Shown one piece after another: positions 23,717 through 33,785 of a stretch of DNA of 64,000 nucleotides (positions are counted from its first letter, which is position 1; each line of letters starts with the position of its first letter). Below the pieces are notes generated by a model. That model made no database searches. It worked only from the letters and a program-made list of their open reading frames with translations, and was not told the DNA's origin. A program made the position numbers and the translations under genes. The DNA comes from Merluccius polli. Lineage: Eukaryota; Chordata; Actinopteri; Gadiformes; Merlucciidae. Location of the stretch: NCBI GenBank assembly GCA_030340625.1, contig JAOPHQ010004842.1:272501-336500 (forward strand), written 5' to 3'.

Positions 23717-23929
23717 ACACACAGTGTAAATGTCTTGGTGTACAGTTTACACCAGGAGTTCCCAATCATTTTCATTGTGTGACCCACCTGTGGAGATACT
23801 TTTGGCCTAGGACCCACAAAATATGTTATATGTATGTGTAACAAAATAAGCAATACATTCTCATTGCCATTTCAAAAAGTGAAATAACATTTCACATCTT
23901 CAGACATCCTATTGAAATATAAATGAAGG

Positions 23930-24019
23930 ACAAGGCATGTAAGCGTGCATATATATTTCTGGGTTCGATCCTCGATGCCGGCAGCCCAACCTGTAGGCAT
24001 CCTTGAGCGAGATGTCTAA
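23930..24019 (+). mobile_element. 5' half of a SINE split by a Harbinger transposon
   Basis: TTCTGGGTTCGATCCTCGAT (B box) is followed by ACCTGTAGGCATCCTTGAGC and GAGATGTCTAA. The SINE then stops abruptly and resumes at 27846 with the next expected block. The TAA at 24017-24019 is repeated at 27846-27848. Confidence 0.8.
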
Positions 24020-24839
24020 TGCTGCATTTATGTGGTGTCGGAATAATCAGCAAAATGAGTTCCTGACAATTCCCGAAAAATGCATGTGAATTTCGGGAAT
24101 TCACAACCACTCGTAAAGTCAGCAAATTTGTTGGTATACGACTTGTGATGTCATATAGGCAGAAACATGGTGGACAAAAGTAAATGTTTGGTTAATGGTA
24201 AAAAACTTTATTAATTCACATATTGCATATACATTTTTTGCAATTTGTGGGGTAAGCCATATGGTATTAGGGTTGTAAGCATTGTGAATTTGATAAGTTA
24301 GAAAGGTTATTTATTAGCATTAACCTGATAGCAAGTCAGGTAAAGCAATAATTTAATGGTTTTAGGAAACGTACTGGTGCAGCAACAAGTCTGGGACAGA
24401 ATCACTTTGTAATATAAAGCTTAAACTGTTTCTGTATACTTGGATAGCAACATGAATCTTCACTGGGTTGCTAGTCTCAGCCAACACATCACCCAGATGC
24501 TATACAAAAGAGAAGGGGATCCCATGCTTTATGTAGATGAAGCTCTGACAATTAAATTAAACCCAGTATTGATTAGGTGTGCCCCTGTGGAGCATTCTAC
24601 AAAGGCACTGGCCCGCTTGGAACCACAACCTCTGCAACCACGGCATCTGACTGCCAGTGACTCTGTCCAGACTGCTTCTGTCCCATTAGCAGCAGATACG
24701 TTGGATACAATGAAATGGCATCATTAATGATTCCATCTCCTAAATCTTAGTTTAGCCCTACATAGCATGGATATTGGTTTTGCAGTGTAAAGTAAAGTTT
24801 TGGACTTGTAGTGTAGGTTAACTGGGCATAACTATGATT

Positions 24840-25460
24840 GGTAAGGGAATCATGCAGCTGTTCGCTGATCTTAGATTTTTTTGTTTTGGTGTCGGTCAGA
24901 GTAGCAGAAGCTCAGACACCCCCCACCACCTTAACACAACATCAGACTTTCACTACAGTGCAAGAGCTCTTTCTCATTGATCTGATTCTTGAGGACCTCA
25001 CAAACAGCAATGCCAACCTTCCTAAAAGTCTTGCTGAGCTGGGTGAGAAGGTAAAACAAACCTGAGGCAAAAGAAAGGTTTTCTGGCAAGATATAGCCCA
25101 GAGGATGACCGACAAAAAATCTATTCAGAAAGTGTGGTACATTATTAGATGGCTATAACAAGTGTACAAGATAACAGTAATTCAACAGGTAGAGTTTTAT
25201 CATGAAATTAGTGATCTAATTGTAATAGGAACTGCTAAATGATTGTAAGACCCGAAGCCTTGGTGCAAGGGCCAACATCTGGGCAGAAAAGTCCACAGCT
25301 GAGTACTGATCCCACTGAAGATGACAGCCCTTTCTCCTCCACCTCATCCCCCACCACTGCCCACCTCTATGAGAAAGAGGAAGCAGCTAGAGGGAGAACT
25401 ACTGGATGCCCTCAAGGAAGCCAAAGCAGCAAGCCAAATAAGGCATGAGACAATAAAATA
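24840..25460 (+). pseudogene. Harbinger Myb/SANT-like protein, broken
   Basis: In autonomous Harbinger elements this protein binds the transposon ends and helps import the transposase; that role is known for the family. Here the plus strand shows TTVQELFLIDLILEDL near 24953, the first helix type of a Myb/SANT-like domain, then FWQDIAQRMTDK at 25081-25116, which matches the usual W/F-x-x-I-A-x-x-M block of these domains. A charged C-terminal helix, RKRKQLEGELLDALKEA, lies at 25372-25422, followed by SQIRHETI. The blocks lie in different frames and are separated by stops, so no intact protein is made. An unassigned frame at 24440-24727 upstream has no recognisable domain and may be element sequence only. 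Confidence 0.7.
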
Positions 25461-25559
25461 ACAAAGAACAACAACAAGCCTTACTGTTCTTTGATAATCA
25501 AAATAAAGAAGTATATCTTTTTTAAGTAAAAATAGTTTAAGTATCCGTCATCTTTGGAC

Positions 25560-27710
25560 CTCCTGTCATCCTCCTCAGTCGGCAAATGATTGTCATCCTT
25601 CTGCCTGGGACATGCCTCCTCTGCCAGTCAAACATTAGCATGTGATGCCACAATGATCTTCGCCATAATGTCCACATGGGTGTTCTGAAGATCCCTCATC
25701 TGCCTCCACTTATGCCTGCTCCACCACCACTCTGCCACAGCTGATCCGAGCATTCAGCTGCTGGTCGTATTGAATATGGAAATAGTAATAATAGATTAAA
25801 TTGTTGGAATGGAAAGGAAGAGTGAACAGGAAAATCCAAAGAATAAATAAATAAAATAAATGTATAGTGAAATATAAGGTCTTGTGACAGAAGTTTAATC
25901 AAAGTAGAGGACACTTATTGGTACACTCTTTGCAGTGCTCTCTTCTAAAACTAATAATGTGGCATGGGAGAGAGTGCGGTTTGTGGTAAACAGAGTGTCC
26001 CTACCCCACAAAGTAGCCTATCAGAAGTTCTATCAGAAGAAGTATTTGGATCTAAAATCAAGTGCTATAAAATAAAGTTTGCTTATTAATGTGACACTGG
26101 CCAAACTGGTGGGGCTGAGTCCTCTCGAGACGTACATCGCCAGTGGCGTCATTTTCATTGGCAAGTGCATTTCTGTTTACGTAATTGAATTCATTGTCGG
26201 ATGATGATTTCAGTCTGTCGCTCCTATGATGTTTGGAAATGTTGGATTGGAAGTCCCTCTTTATATAGGTTCATACCGATAGAACAGACACAACAGTTGT
26301 TGTGTAGCGGTGTATGGAAACAAATTGAATGTACTGTGTGCGTAAAGTGATGATACCGGCAAGGACTGCAGCCAGGCATTAAACAGCTTAGCGAGGGCTG
26401 GGAAACTCCTGCTTCATCTCCTAAGTCTCACTGAGACGTGCCAGTAGCCAAAAACCTGGAGAGGCCTTGGACGCCAATAAGTTGGTGGGTTGTCTGTCCC
26501 TTCTTCTTATGCAGCCCGCATCCCCCACATCATCTAACAACGCTAGATCAGCCCCCACCACATCATCTAACAACGCTAGATCAGCCCCCACCACATCCTC
26601 TAACAACACTAGATCAGCCCCCACCACAACCTATAACAATGCTAGATCAGCCCCCACCACATCCTCTAACAACACTAGATCTGCCATTTGATGCGTGCAC
26701 GCTGCTGTCATTTTATAGACTTTCAATCCCACGTTATCTTCGTACGCAAAGTGTGTTGAGATAGTCCCCTCCCCTGACAGGTGGCCTCTCTAATGTGGCA
26801 ACCATCAATGGCTCCAACAATGCCATCAATGCCACATTCTCAAAAGATCTAGTCTAAAGACCACTTCATTGGTCCGCTTCTCACAATCAGTTGGCCAATT
26901 GATGAATGAGGAAGCAAGGAGACAGGTTAGATCTAGAACCTCCATGATGACCTTGTGGGCAGCACCTTGGGAGACTTTAAATTTGTCAGACAGCTCCCTG
27001 AAGGACATTTGGTTGGCCAGGTACCAGAGGAACATGACTGTTTTCTTCACCATAGGTACATTCTCAGGTCCTCCATGGGGATGCAACATCACCCATACCT
27101 TTCTCTTCTAGTTTCTGAGTGAATAAATCAAATTTGACTTTGGTAATGCGCAGGTGTTATTCGAATGTGTACTCATCCATCTCCAGTATCAATCGCCACT
27201 CTAAACTATGACTTGAGCTTGGATATTAACATAGAGGGCAACTGCATTCCTTAAAAAAAGAAAGAAAAAAAAGGTGTATATAGCGACATATAGCTTTGAA
27301 AACCAAGATGAGTATAGAAGGGTCAGGACACTGAATATTAGAGATGCACAATTAGTTGAAGTCCACACAATCCCTTTGTCTTGTTTAGACAGCCCTGTGA
27401 TATCAGCATGCATGCCCCTATTCAACAGCTATCACTTATACATCAATTAACATAATTAAAAAGTCTGTTGTAAAAGTCTAGCTTTTAATGCAAAATTATT
27501 ATTATTATTAACTTGCAAGCTGCATGTCCATCTCAAACAAGCGCCTAACACCATACCGTTAAGCAAATACAGAGGTTTTCATGATGAACATGCATATGTT
27601 TGAAATTCATCATATTTCATGGCTCACCTGATCCGTTCCCTTTGCTCTTCATTGTCACGCAAAAACTGGTAATGGATATCAACGTGTTGTGTAAATGCTC
27701 TGAGCAATAA
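25560..27710 (-). pseudogene. Harbinger DDE transposase (HARBI1-like), broken
   Basis: The minus strand keeps the blocks of a HARBI1-type transposase in order. Near 27690-27632 a short frame ends QFLRDNEEQRERIR at an AG|GTGAGC donor, like a first exon. At 27092-26826 comes a helix-turn-helix stretch with FRELSDKFKVSQGAAHKVI. At 26815-26792, after a frameshift, GAIDGCHI is the motif holding the first catalytic aspartate, followed by PPVRGGDYLN at 26784-26755. Near 25763-25713 NARISCGRVVVEQA matches the block with the catalytic glutamate, followed by RDLQNTHVDIMAKIIVAS in pieces. The part with the second aspartate was not found; a minisatellite lies in that interval. Multiple frameshifts and stops make it inactive. 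The host gene HARBI1 is excluded by the target duplication and terminal repeats. Confidence 0.8.
26532..26696. repeat. 33-bp minisatellite, five units
   Basis: The unit begins ATCTAACAACGCTAGATCAG and ends CCCCCACCACATC. Five copies differ by a few substitutions. Because 33 is a multiple of three, long frames run through in several phases (SNNARSAPTTS or LDQPPPHHLTT); they are repeat artefacts. Confidence 0.95.
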
Positions 27711-27845
27711 AATACAACAAATCTTCTTTGTTGCATCTATGCTGTTTTCACATTACAACTTAAAACCTCATGAACACACTGAAGTCGAAAGAGTGACTCC
27801 CCCACTCGGAAAATGGGACCATCTGAGGAGCACGTGAATATAGTG

Positions 27846-27930
27846 TAACCCCCCAACCTGCTCCTGATGACCAGTATCTTTAATCACTGTAGTCACTTTG
27901 GATAAAATAGTCAGCTAAATGGATAGCCAA
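27846..27930 (+). mobile_element. 3' half of the SINE split by the Harbinger transposon
   Basis: It resumes with TAACCCCCCAACCTGCTC and ends in CACTTTGGATAAAATAGTCA and AAATGGATAG. Joined in register with 23930-24019, the block order is that of a normal SINE. Confidence 0.8.
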
Positions 27931-28384
27931 TAGTAATAGAAAAGGCTTCAGTCAGACTTCACTGACACTGCATCTCTTCAGCCGTTGGCTTTCGATGTGA
28001 TCACATGACCACACACCAGAACACATCATGTGAGCCAATCCTGAGTGTGCATGAGAAGGCCACGCACTTATGAGACAATGATGCCAAACAATGCAGAGTT
28101 TGTATGTGTGTGCGTGTGTGTGCAGTAAGAGTGGAGGGCTCTCATTCCAGAATTACAAATTTTGATTAGATTAGTGAAATGGCTCATTAGAAAACATAAC
28201 CTATTTCAAGTGTGATTAGATTTGATGTGCTAATAAAAGAGGTGCTCTCAGAGTTGCGTTTCCCCATGAAAACATATAGCTAATAACGCACGATCAAACA
28301 TGACGTTAACATCAAAATATGGGTACAGCTGAGTTTAATAGGTGATAACCGTAGTTGCATATGGAAGGCAAAACAAATGTCTGC
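27931..28384. other. Unique block, no gene; possible conserved sequence
   Basis: It contains GATGTGATCACATGACC and AGAATTACAAATTTTGATTA-type motifs. No coding signal. Confidence 0.3.
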
Positions 28385-28504
28385 AGTCTGTCTATCTGGC
28401 ATCTTTAAGGAACATGACCTAACCCCTACCTGGTCATTAATCACAAAAAATAAAACAAAGAAAAAACGCACTTTAGATAACTTCGAGACTAAATGACTAA
28501 ATAG
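28385..28504 (+). mobile_element. SINE fragment, diverged
   Basis: GCAGTCTGTCTATCTGGCAT, GACCTAACCCCTACCTGGTC and ATTAAT match the middle of the SINE; the end GACTAAATGACTAAATAG matches its 3' extremity. Confidence 0.6.
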
Positions 28505-29042
28505 TAATGGCAAATCAAATGGATCAAATACTCAATTCATAATCCAACGTTTTGTGTTCAATAAGGTAACAAAGTAAGTTACATTCAATTATTTCCACAA
28601 CATTACTTTTCCTACATTCAGCTAACACTCAGTGCCTGCAACACACACACACATGCACACACAAATGTCTGTCCGCCATTTTGAGATTTCTTCATGCCAT
28701 GGCTGGTCTGTAAAATGGAAAAGAAACAATTCCATGACAACAAGTGATCAAAGTAAATGACTCCTTAATGAGATGTAAGCCTTGTGCACTGTCTCCATTT
28801 TGCTGCTCCCTCATGACAGTGCACCAAAAAGAAATCTGAATATTTATCAGACGATGTGTTAATTGATGTCACAGTGACAAACAAGCAGGATAATTTGAGC
28901 TGAAGGTGAGAAACATTTGAAGTAATACCTACTTTCTGCTTTCATTGTATTTATTTATTGCAATCTGTCACACACAAAAAACTCAACACAATGTGAGGAA
29001 GTTGGTGAATGCTTTTTTTGGTGTTGTAGCTGGATGTAATTT
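28505..29042. other. No gene seen
   Basis: Unique sequence with a short CA-rich stretch at 28640-28665. Confidence 0.5.
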
Positions 29043-29095
29043 AAGACCAGGTAGGAGGTTAGGCATCTTTCTCGAACCCAGTACCTTTCCGTAGA
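29043..29095 (-). mobile_element. SINE fragment cut by the following element
   Basis: The minus strand reads GGAAAGGTACTGGGTTCGAG and GATGCCTAACCTCCTACC. A plausible continuation of its head (GGCAGAATGAGTGCAGCG on the minus strand) appears at about 30662-30680, on the far side of the insertion. Confidence 0.5.
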
Positions 29096-29406
29096 CTTGT
29101 AGTTCTCGAGACCGGTCTTGAGACCACTTTTTCGTGGTCTTGGTCTTGTCACGGCCTCGACAGTCTTTGGTCATGGGCCTCTCGGTCTTGCAATGTCTCG
29201 GACTGGCCAAGCGGTCTCGAAGGGATTTGTAACCTATAATATCCAGGCAGGTAGCCTGGCAAGCCAGACCCACATCAGAAAGATGTAGGGTCTGGCACTG
29301 CTCCATTGGCAGTGTGGGCGGGATAAACGGTTGTCTTTCAAGTTCCCTCTGCACGCAATAGGATAGCGCTACAACCAATCAGAGCAACGAAGAAGGTGAC
29401 GTAGTC

Positions 29407-29949
29407 CAGTGGCGTAACAAGCCAACGACGGGCCCGTAAGCAGGATGATCAAGACGGGCCCTCCTATAGACTACAACGCGTAATGACGCAACGTCTACCG
29501 ATAACCTACCATATGACTTAAATAGGACACTACAGCATAGTAGACGTGAGACGACTTGCAAAAGTAATCGCAAAAGTAATCGCATACCAGACGATTTCTG
29601 TTGCACGATTGTTGAGCGGGGGGGGGGGGGGGGGGGGGGGGGGTGATTATTGACGCGGGGCCGATAACGGAAATTGAAATGACCACTCAAAAGGGCACTT
29701 TGGTCCTTCAGAGGGAAAGGGGCAGGGACTCGGGCACCCATAGCCCCCCCCTCTGCACGTGCCTGCTGCACAGCAACAACAGTGACATCGCCTCTCCTGT
29801 GCCGTAACAGTAAAAGGGCCCGGATTTGACAGTTGGCGGGAAGATCGATTCATAGTTGTGGGCGGTCCTCACTGAAAGCTGACGGGCCCCCTGATTGGCT
29901 GGGGCCCGTAAGCGACTGGAGTACCTGCTTACCGATAGTTACGCCACTG
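29407..29949. mobile_element. Non-autonomous hAT, 543 bp, ends CAGTGGCGTAAC
   Basis: Ends CAGTGGCGTAAC and its exact inverted match GTTACGCCACTG. Flanks ACGTAGTC (29399-29406) and ACATAGTC (29950-29957) are an 8-bp target duplication with one change. CGGGCCC words recur near both ends. A 26-G run lies at 29618-29643. Uninterrupted homology between copies A and B across this point shows that it is the youngest insertion in the nest. Confidence 0.9.
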
Positions 29950-29986
29950 ACATAGTCAGAGCGACGGCTCTGACTACGTAATTAAT

Positions 29987-30133
29987 CAAAACTCTGAATA
30001 CATATTTCTTTTCGAGGAAAGACTCCAGTGCCGTTCTTTGTTCTTTTCTCAAAGAAAATGTTAACTTCAAGTCTTGAAGAGTCACGGCCAAAGCCAAGTC
30101 GAAAGACAACCGTTCGCCAGCAGCAGCAGCCAT
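29987..30133 (-). pseudogene. RecQ-like helicase N-terminal fragment inside transposon copy A
   Basis: The minus strand starts at ATG (30133) with MAAAAGERLSFDLALAVTLQ and continues LRKEQRTALESFLEKKYVF to R-V-L. RecQ-type helicases have before Walker A a block of the form L-(R/K)-x-x-Q-x-x-A-(L/I) followed by K-D-V-(F/L)-x-x-x-P-T-G-x-G-K-S; the frame shows the first part and stops being similar just where P-T-G should follow. In its place is a hairpin and non-helicase sequence. The match is from memory and should be tested by search. It is about 49 codons, lacks every catalytic motif and cannot be an active helicase. It is either a captured exon or the remnant of the helicase gene of an autonomous relative. 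Confidence 0.5.
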
Positions 30134-30680
30134 TGTTTACCTCTAACACAGAACCGTCGCAACTCTGTCGTCATGGTAGCCCGGCTTCCGACTCCGCCCC
30201 TCACGCTGTGATTGGCCTGACAGATTTTCTGTTTCCAGCACAGAAAGCCGACGGAGAAGTGCTAGACCCCCTTGGCTGCAAAATAAATTTGCTGCCGCTA
30301 GGGGCGTCTAGATTTCTAGGCTACCAGGCAGGCACAGTTTTTTTGAATAATAAGCAATTGCTACACATATTTGATTTTTAGCCAATTGATGAAAACATTT
30401 ATAGTGAGTTCACACACAAGACATGCACTGTACAATCTCATATTTATACTAAGCAGCTGAACCCAGTATGGTTGTTAGGTCCTACAACTCATGCAAAATG
30501 GCAAAAAAATTGTTTTTTTTGGTCTCGGTCTCGGTCTCAGTCTCGAGCTGAACTAGTCTTGGTCTTGACTTGGTCTGTCTTGGCTTTGGTCTTGTCTTGG
30601 TCTTGATACTCTCTGGTCTTGGTAGTGTCTTGGTCTCGGTTTAGGCGGTCTTGACTACAAGTCGCTGCACTCATTCTGCC

Positions 30681-33654
30681 TCCAATTAAGGTACCAAAGT
30701 ATAGTTTATGATATGAAATTATACTTTGTTACCTTGATTAAATGTCTGTTGATAGCAACAAATCACAGTAACAAATCAAACTGACATATTTGTAGCTATA
30801 GCATTATATATTTTTAAAATAAATGCAAAATTAAATATTTTGTCTGGAATGTCACTTGCCAATGTAATAGTATTTGTTTCAACTCCTCTTGAAGATTACA
30901 TCAAAACCATATTACCCTGACAGAATATGAAAAATAAAGACATTGAACAAAATTTTGACGGGGGAGCAAGGAGGAAATTGTAATAAAAGCGAAGAAGGAC
31001 GAGAGAAGTGGAGAGGAAGACCATGCTAACCACAGGTGAACAAGTGACTCATCCAAGCACAGGGGATGAGAATAATAAGGACAGAACAAGTCGGTCCAGA
31101 CAGAGGGAAGATAAAGATTAAAGTTCCTATAGCAACAATGACCCTTGACCACCACTAACCGAGACTGATTCTGCCACGCCGTTAAAGTCCAGCACTTTTA
31201 CCCACGCGTCACTCCCTTTTGTTCGTGTCTCTGCAAGGTTTCCAACAAGTATTGCTCCACTGAGTTTGCACTACCACAAGTATCCTCTCACAGGATATGT
31301 AACCTCTGAAACAGGACACCGTTTCCTCTTGTTTCTGCTCTGCTGTGACACCAGAAGCAGAGAAAAAATAATGTGAACTAAGTATGAAATCAACATGTTC
31401 AGAATTACTACATTGAAGGCGAGTCACCGTGTCACCCATAATGCATTGTGACTTTTACTAAGCTCCTCTTGGGCAGCAAAAAAACCCATTACACCACGGA
31501 TGTCCATTAAAATTTAAAATCACAAACACAATGCACATCTCAGTAGTGTTTACCTTTAACAAGACACCCCCCCTCCTTCCACCGGCATATCCCTGTGAGG
31601 TGTATATTACAATCATGACTTCAAGTGGACCGGATCATTTTCTTCCACACGCTTCACATTATACCGACAATGTTGTCTTTTTTTTTCTATTTCCCCCATT
31701 AGGGAGATGAATCCATTCAGTGCTGATTTGCATAAACACCTGTCACTGCTTTGTACCCCAACTGACACCCTAATGAATTTCAGGAGTTGACTGTTGGCTG
31801 TGCTCTCACTTTCTCTTCCTCGACAGGATTGTCCTTTCCTTGAGACATTTCCTCAAGTCTTAGCTGTGTTTTTCTCCTCTGCTTACATTCAGCAGCAGGC
31901 TACTATTCTATGGTGATTATCTCTTCCTCTCTTTTTGTCTATACATGTGTTCGCTAATGTTTACCTTTGCCACTGCGACAGCAGTGCAATGCTATGGTGC
32001 TTAGCTCTTCCTTGCCCAGTATATTCATGCGTCTGCTAATGTTTACTGTCTTGCTATTGCCACTTGCAGAAGATTCATCTGAAGAGGATATTTTTTTAGA
32101 CTTTCTTTTCTCATGAAAACTCCTTTGTACTAATTCTATGAACTCTGAAATTCCTTGAGAAACCGCTAATTGGTGTTTAATTGGCATTATGTTTCGCCAC
32201 AAAACAAGTCCTCACAGATTCATAACGTGCCAGCACACCTGTCAAGCATATATGTATCATTATCTCTTTACAAACAATAAAAACATTGAGTTTGACAGGA
32301 ATAACAAAAAGCATTACCTGCAGAATTAGCGGTTCGACAACACAGTGCAATCTTGGTTTTTTTTGGAGGTTGGAATGAGGCATTCAATGTGATGCATACC
32401 AATATCAATGAACTCAATAACTTGCATTCTTGTATTTCATAGACTAATTTCCGAGACGTACTTTGCTACTTTAGCCTTTTTATTACTATTATTATCACAA
32501 CTCCAGTAGAAGCGCCAGTAGAAATAATTCAACACCCCTAAAAAAATACCTGTGTGAATGTCAGCAGGTGCGGCCCCGACTGCCACCAGAGCCCTTGTGA
32601 TAGGTGGTGCCTCTGCCAGGCAGTTTGTTATGAACGCAGCTTTCCCCTTTTAGACACTGACTGGCGACGGTAGGCCATGCTTTGCAGATAGGGGCCCTGC
32701 TAAAGTGATGATGCATACGTCCTTGACATAGGTGTGTGTGGGTGGGGGTGGTGATGGAGGTGGCTGGGGAGGAGGGGATGGGGGCTAAGAGGGAGGCCAC
32801 GGCCTTTATCTCTAGCAAACCATCGGGGTGGGGGTTGGAGAATAGCCCATCGTTGTCTTCAGGGTTACCCTTGAAGGTGAAACATCGTGGAAAAGGGAGG
32901 GGGGGGGTGAGGTGTTGTCGTAATTCCCTGACTGGGCGAGCGATTGGTTATTAAACCCTTGTTTTGGCTACAGATTCTGCATTCATATGCAGTTATCAGA
33001 TATCTGTTCATAAAGATTACCATGGACGTATCATATCAATGTTTTAATGGGACTTTGTCGTCACTGATGTTTGTTGTCAGGTTTTTACTCAGGTTTTTAT
33101 GATGTCGTTTTGACTTCTATCACATGGAATTTGTTTCTAGAATTGTCATTGTTGTTCTGTAGCAGAATCAGGAAGTAAATGTTGGGTCTGTAAAAAATGG
33201 GCCAATAACATCTTTTATCAAGGAGATCTGCAGACATCCAGTGCGTGACCCCAGTAGTAGAGGGTCTACTGGTTCTGAGGGGCGGCCTAAACCTGTTGTA
33301 AGAGGTTATTTACCTTCCACGAAACACAATTTTCTCAGGCTGTATGGGGATTTAAACAGGAAATCCAATCCCTAGTCGACTTCTCAAGCACTCTCGCCTA
33401 TACCCCCTAATGGATTTATTCTTTTCGCTTTTTCCTTCATTTTCTTTATATTATTTCCTGTGCTCATTGGGGGAATCTACAGTCACAGTTTATGAAACAG
33501 ACACTGTTTGGCTTTGTGGTTCGTGAGATCTAAAAGAACAATAACAGTACTGGCTCGCTCATTACGCTCATAGATGTATGATGTTGTATAACAGTTGGAA
33601 ATATAAGCTGTAACTATATATAATATTCTGTCACCATCCGTAGTTACATATAGA
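30681..33654. other. No gene seen; weak internal duplication
   Basis: Two related stretches of about 57 bp, both holding CTATGGTG and GCTAATGTTTACC/T, lie at 31908-31965 and 31991-32047. An 82-codon minus frame (31954-32202) with K/S-rich composition covers them without a domain. GGT/GGG-rich sequence lies at 32730-32780 and 32897-32912. Confidence 0.5.
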
Positions 33655-33785
33655 AGGCAAAGCAAACATTCAACACGTTAGGTACGTTGACTCTCAATCA
33701 AAAGGTTGGAAGACACCTCTACCTGCTCATTAATGAATTGAATGAGAAAATGAATGAATGAAAAAGCATCTGCTAAATAGTGAAC
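33655..33785 (+). mobile_element. SINE fragment, strongly diverged
   Basis: GACTCTCAATCAAAAGGTTG, CTCTACCTGCTCATTAATGA and AAAAAGCATCTGCTAAATAG keep the SINE order, with the B-box to middle part deleted. Confidence 0.6.

Larger units (their letters stand above)
24020..27845. mobile_element. Decayed PIF-Harbinger transposon, 3826 bp
   Basis: It interrupts one SINE copy and is flanked by TAA on both sides, the 3-bp target class of PIF-Harbinger. The ends TGCTGCATTTATGTG and, inverted, CACTATATTCACGTG differ at six positions, all transitions, as expected from CpG or general decay of a common inverted repeat. Inside are the two genes of this superfamily in convergent order: a Myb/SANT-like protein on the plus strand (24840-25460) and a DDE transposase on the minus strand (25560-27710). 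Both carry stops and frameshifts, so the element is dead. A 33-bp minisatellite has grown inside the transposase region. Superfamily traits are from established knowledge; the borders are read directly. Confidence 0.85.
29252..30323. mobile_element. 9-bp-target DNA element, copy A (Mutator-like?), with hAT inside
   Basis: The ends are TAGCCTGGCAAGCCAGACC and, inverted, TAGCCTAGAAATCTAGACGC. The flanks CCAGGCAGG at 29243-29251 and 30324-30332 are a perfect 9-bp target duplication. Copy B at 52911-53403 has the same ends and its own perfect 9-bp duplication, which confirms the borders. Without the inserted hAT and its extra target copy, A is about 521 bp. A 9-bp target is known for the Mutator superfamily, hence the tentative label. 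The minus strand carries the helicase-like frame listed separately. Confidence 0.8.
29096..30661. mobile_element. DNA element with GGTCTTG subterminal repeats, carrying nested insertions
   Basis: The left end CTTGTAGTTCTCGAGACCGG and right end, inverted, CTTGTAGTCAAGACCGCC share CTTGTAGT and an AAGACC/GAGACC core. GGTCTT or GGTCTC words recur at both sides (29100-29215 and 30520-30655). After removal of the insertion at 29252-30323 and one target copy it is about 485 bp. I could not read a clear target duplication, so the superfamily is open. Confidence 0.55.

Noticed and set aside
26438..26764. Proline/glutamine-rich frame of 108 codons
   Set aside because: Produced by the 33-bp minisatellite within a dead transposase.
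26792..26815. Host HARBI1 gene
   Set aside because: The remnants lie between inverted ends with a TAA target duplication inside a SINE and are full of stops, so they are transposon-derived.
29379..29771. 130-codon minus frame with a proline run
   Set aside because: Lies inside the CAGTGGCG hAT and includes its poly-G tract; no domain.
30028..30381. 117-codon plus-strand frame sharing sequence with a 72-codon frame at 53136-53354
   Set aside because: The shared peptide is explained by the two copies of the 9-bp-target transposon, read antisense to the helicase-like frame; it is not a gene family.
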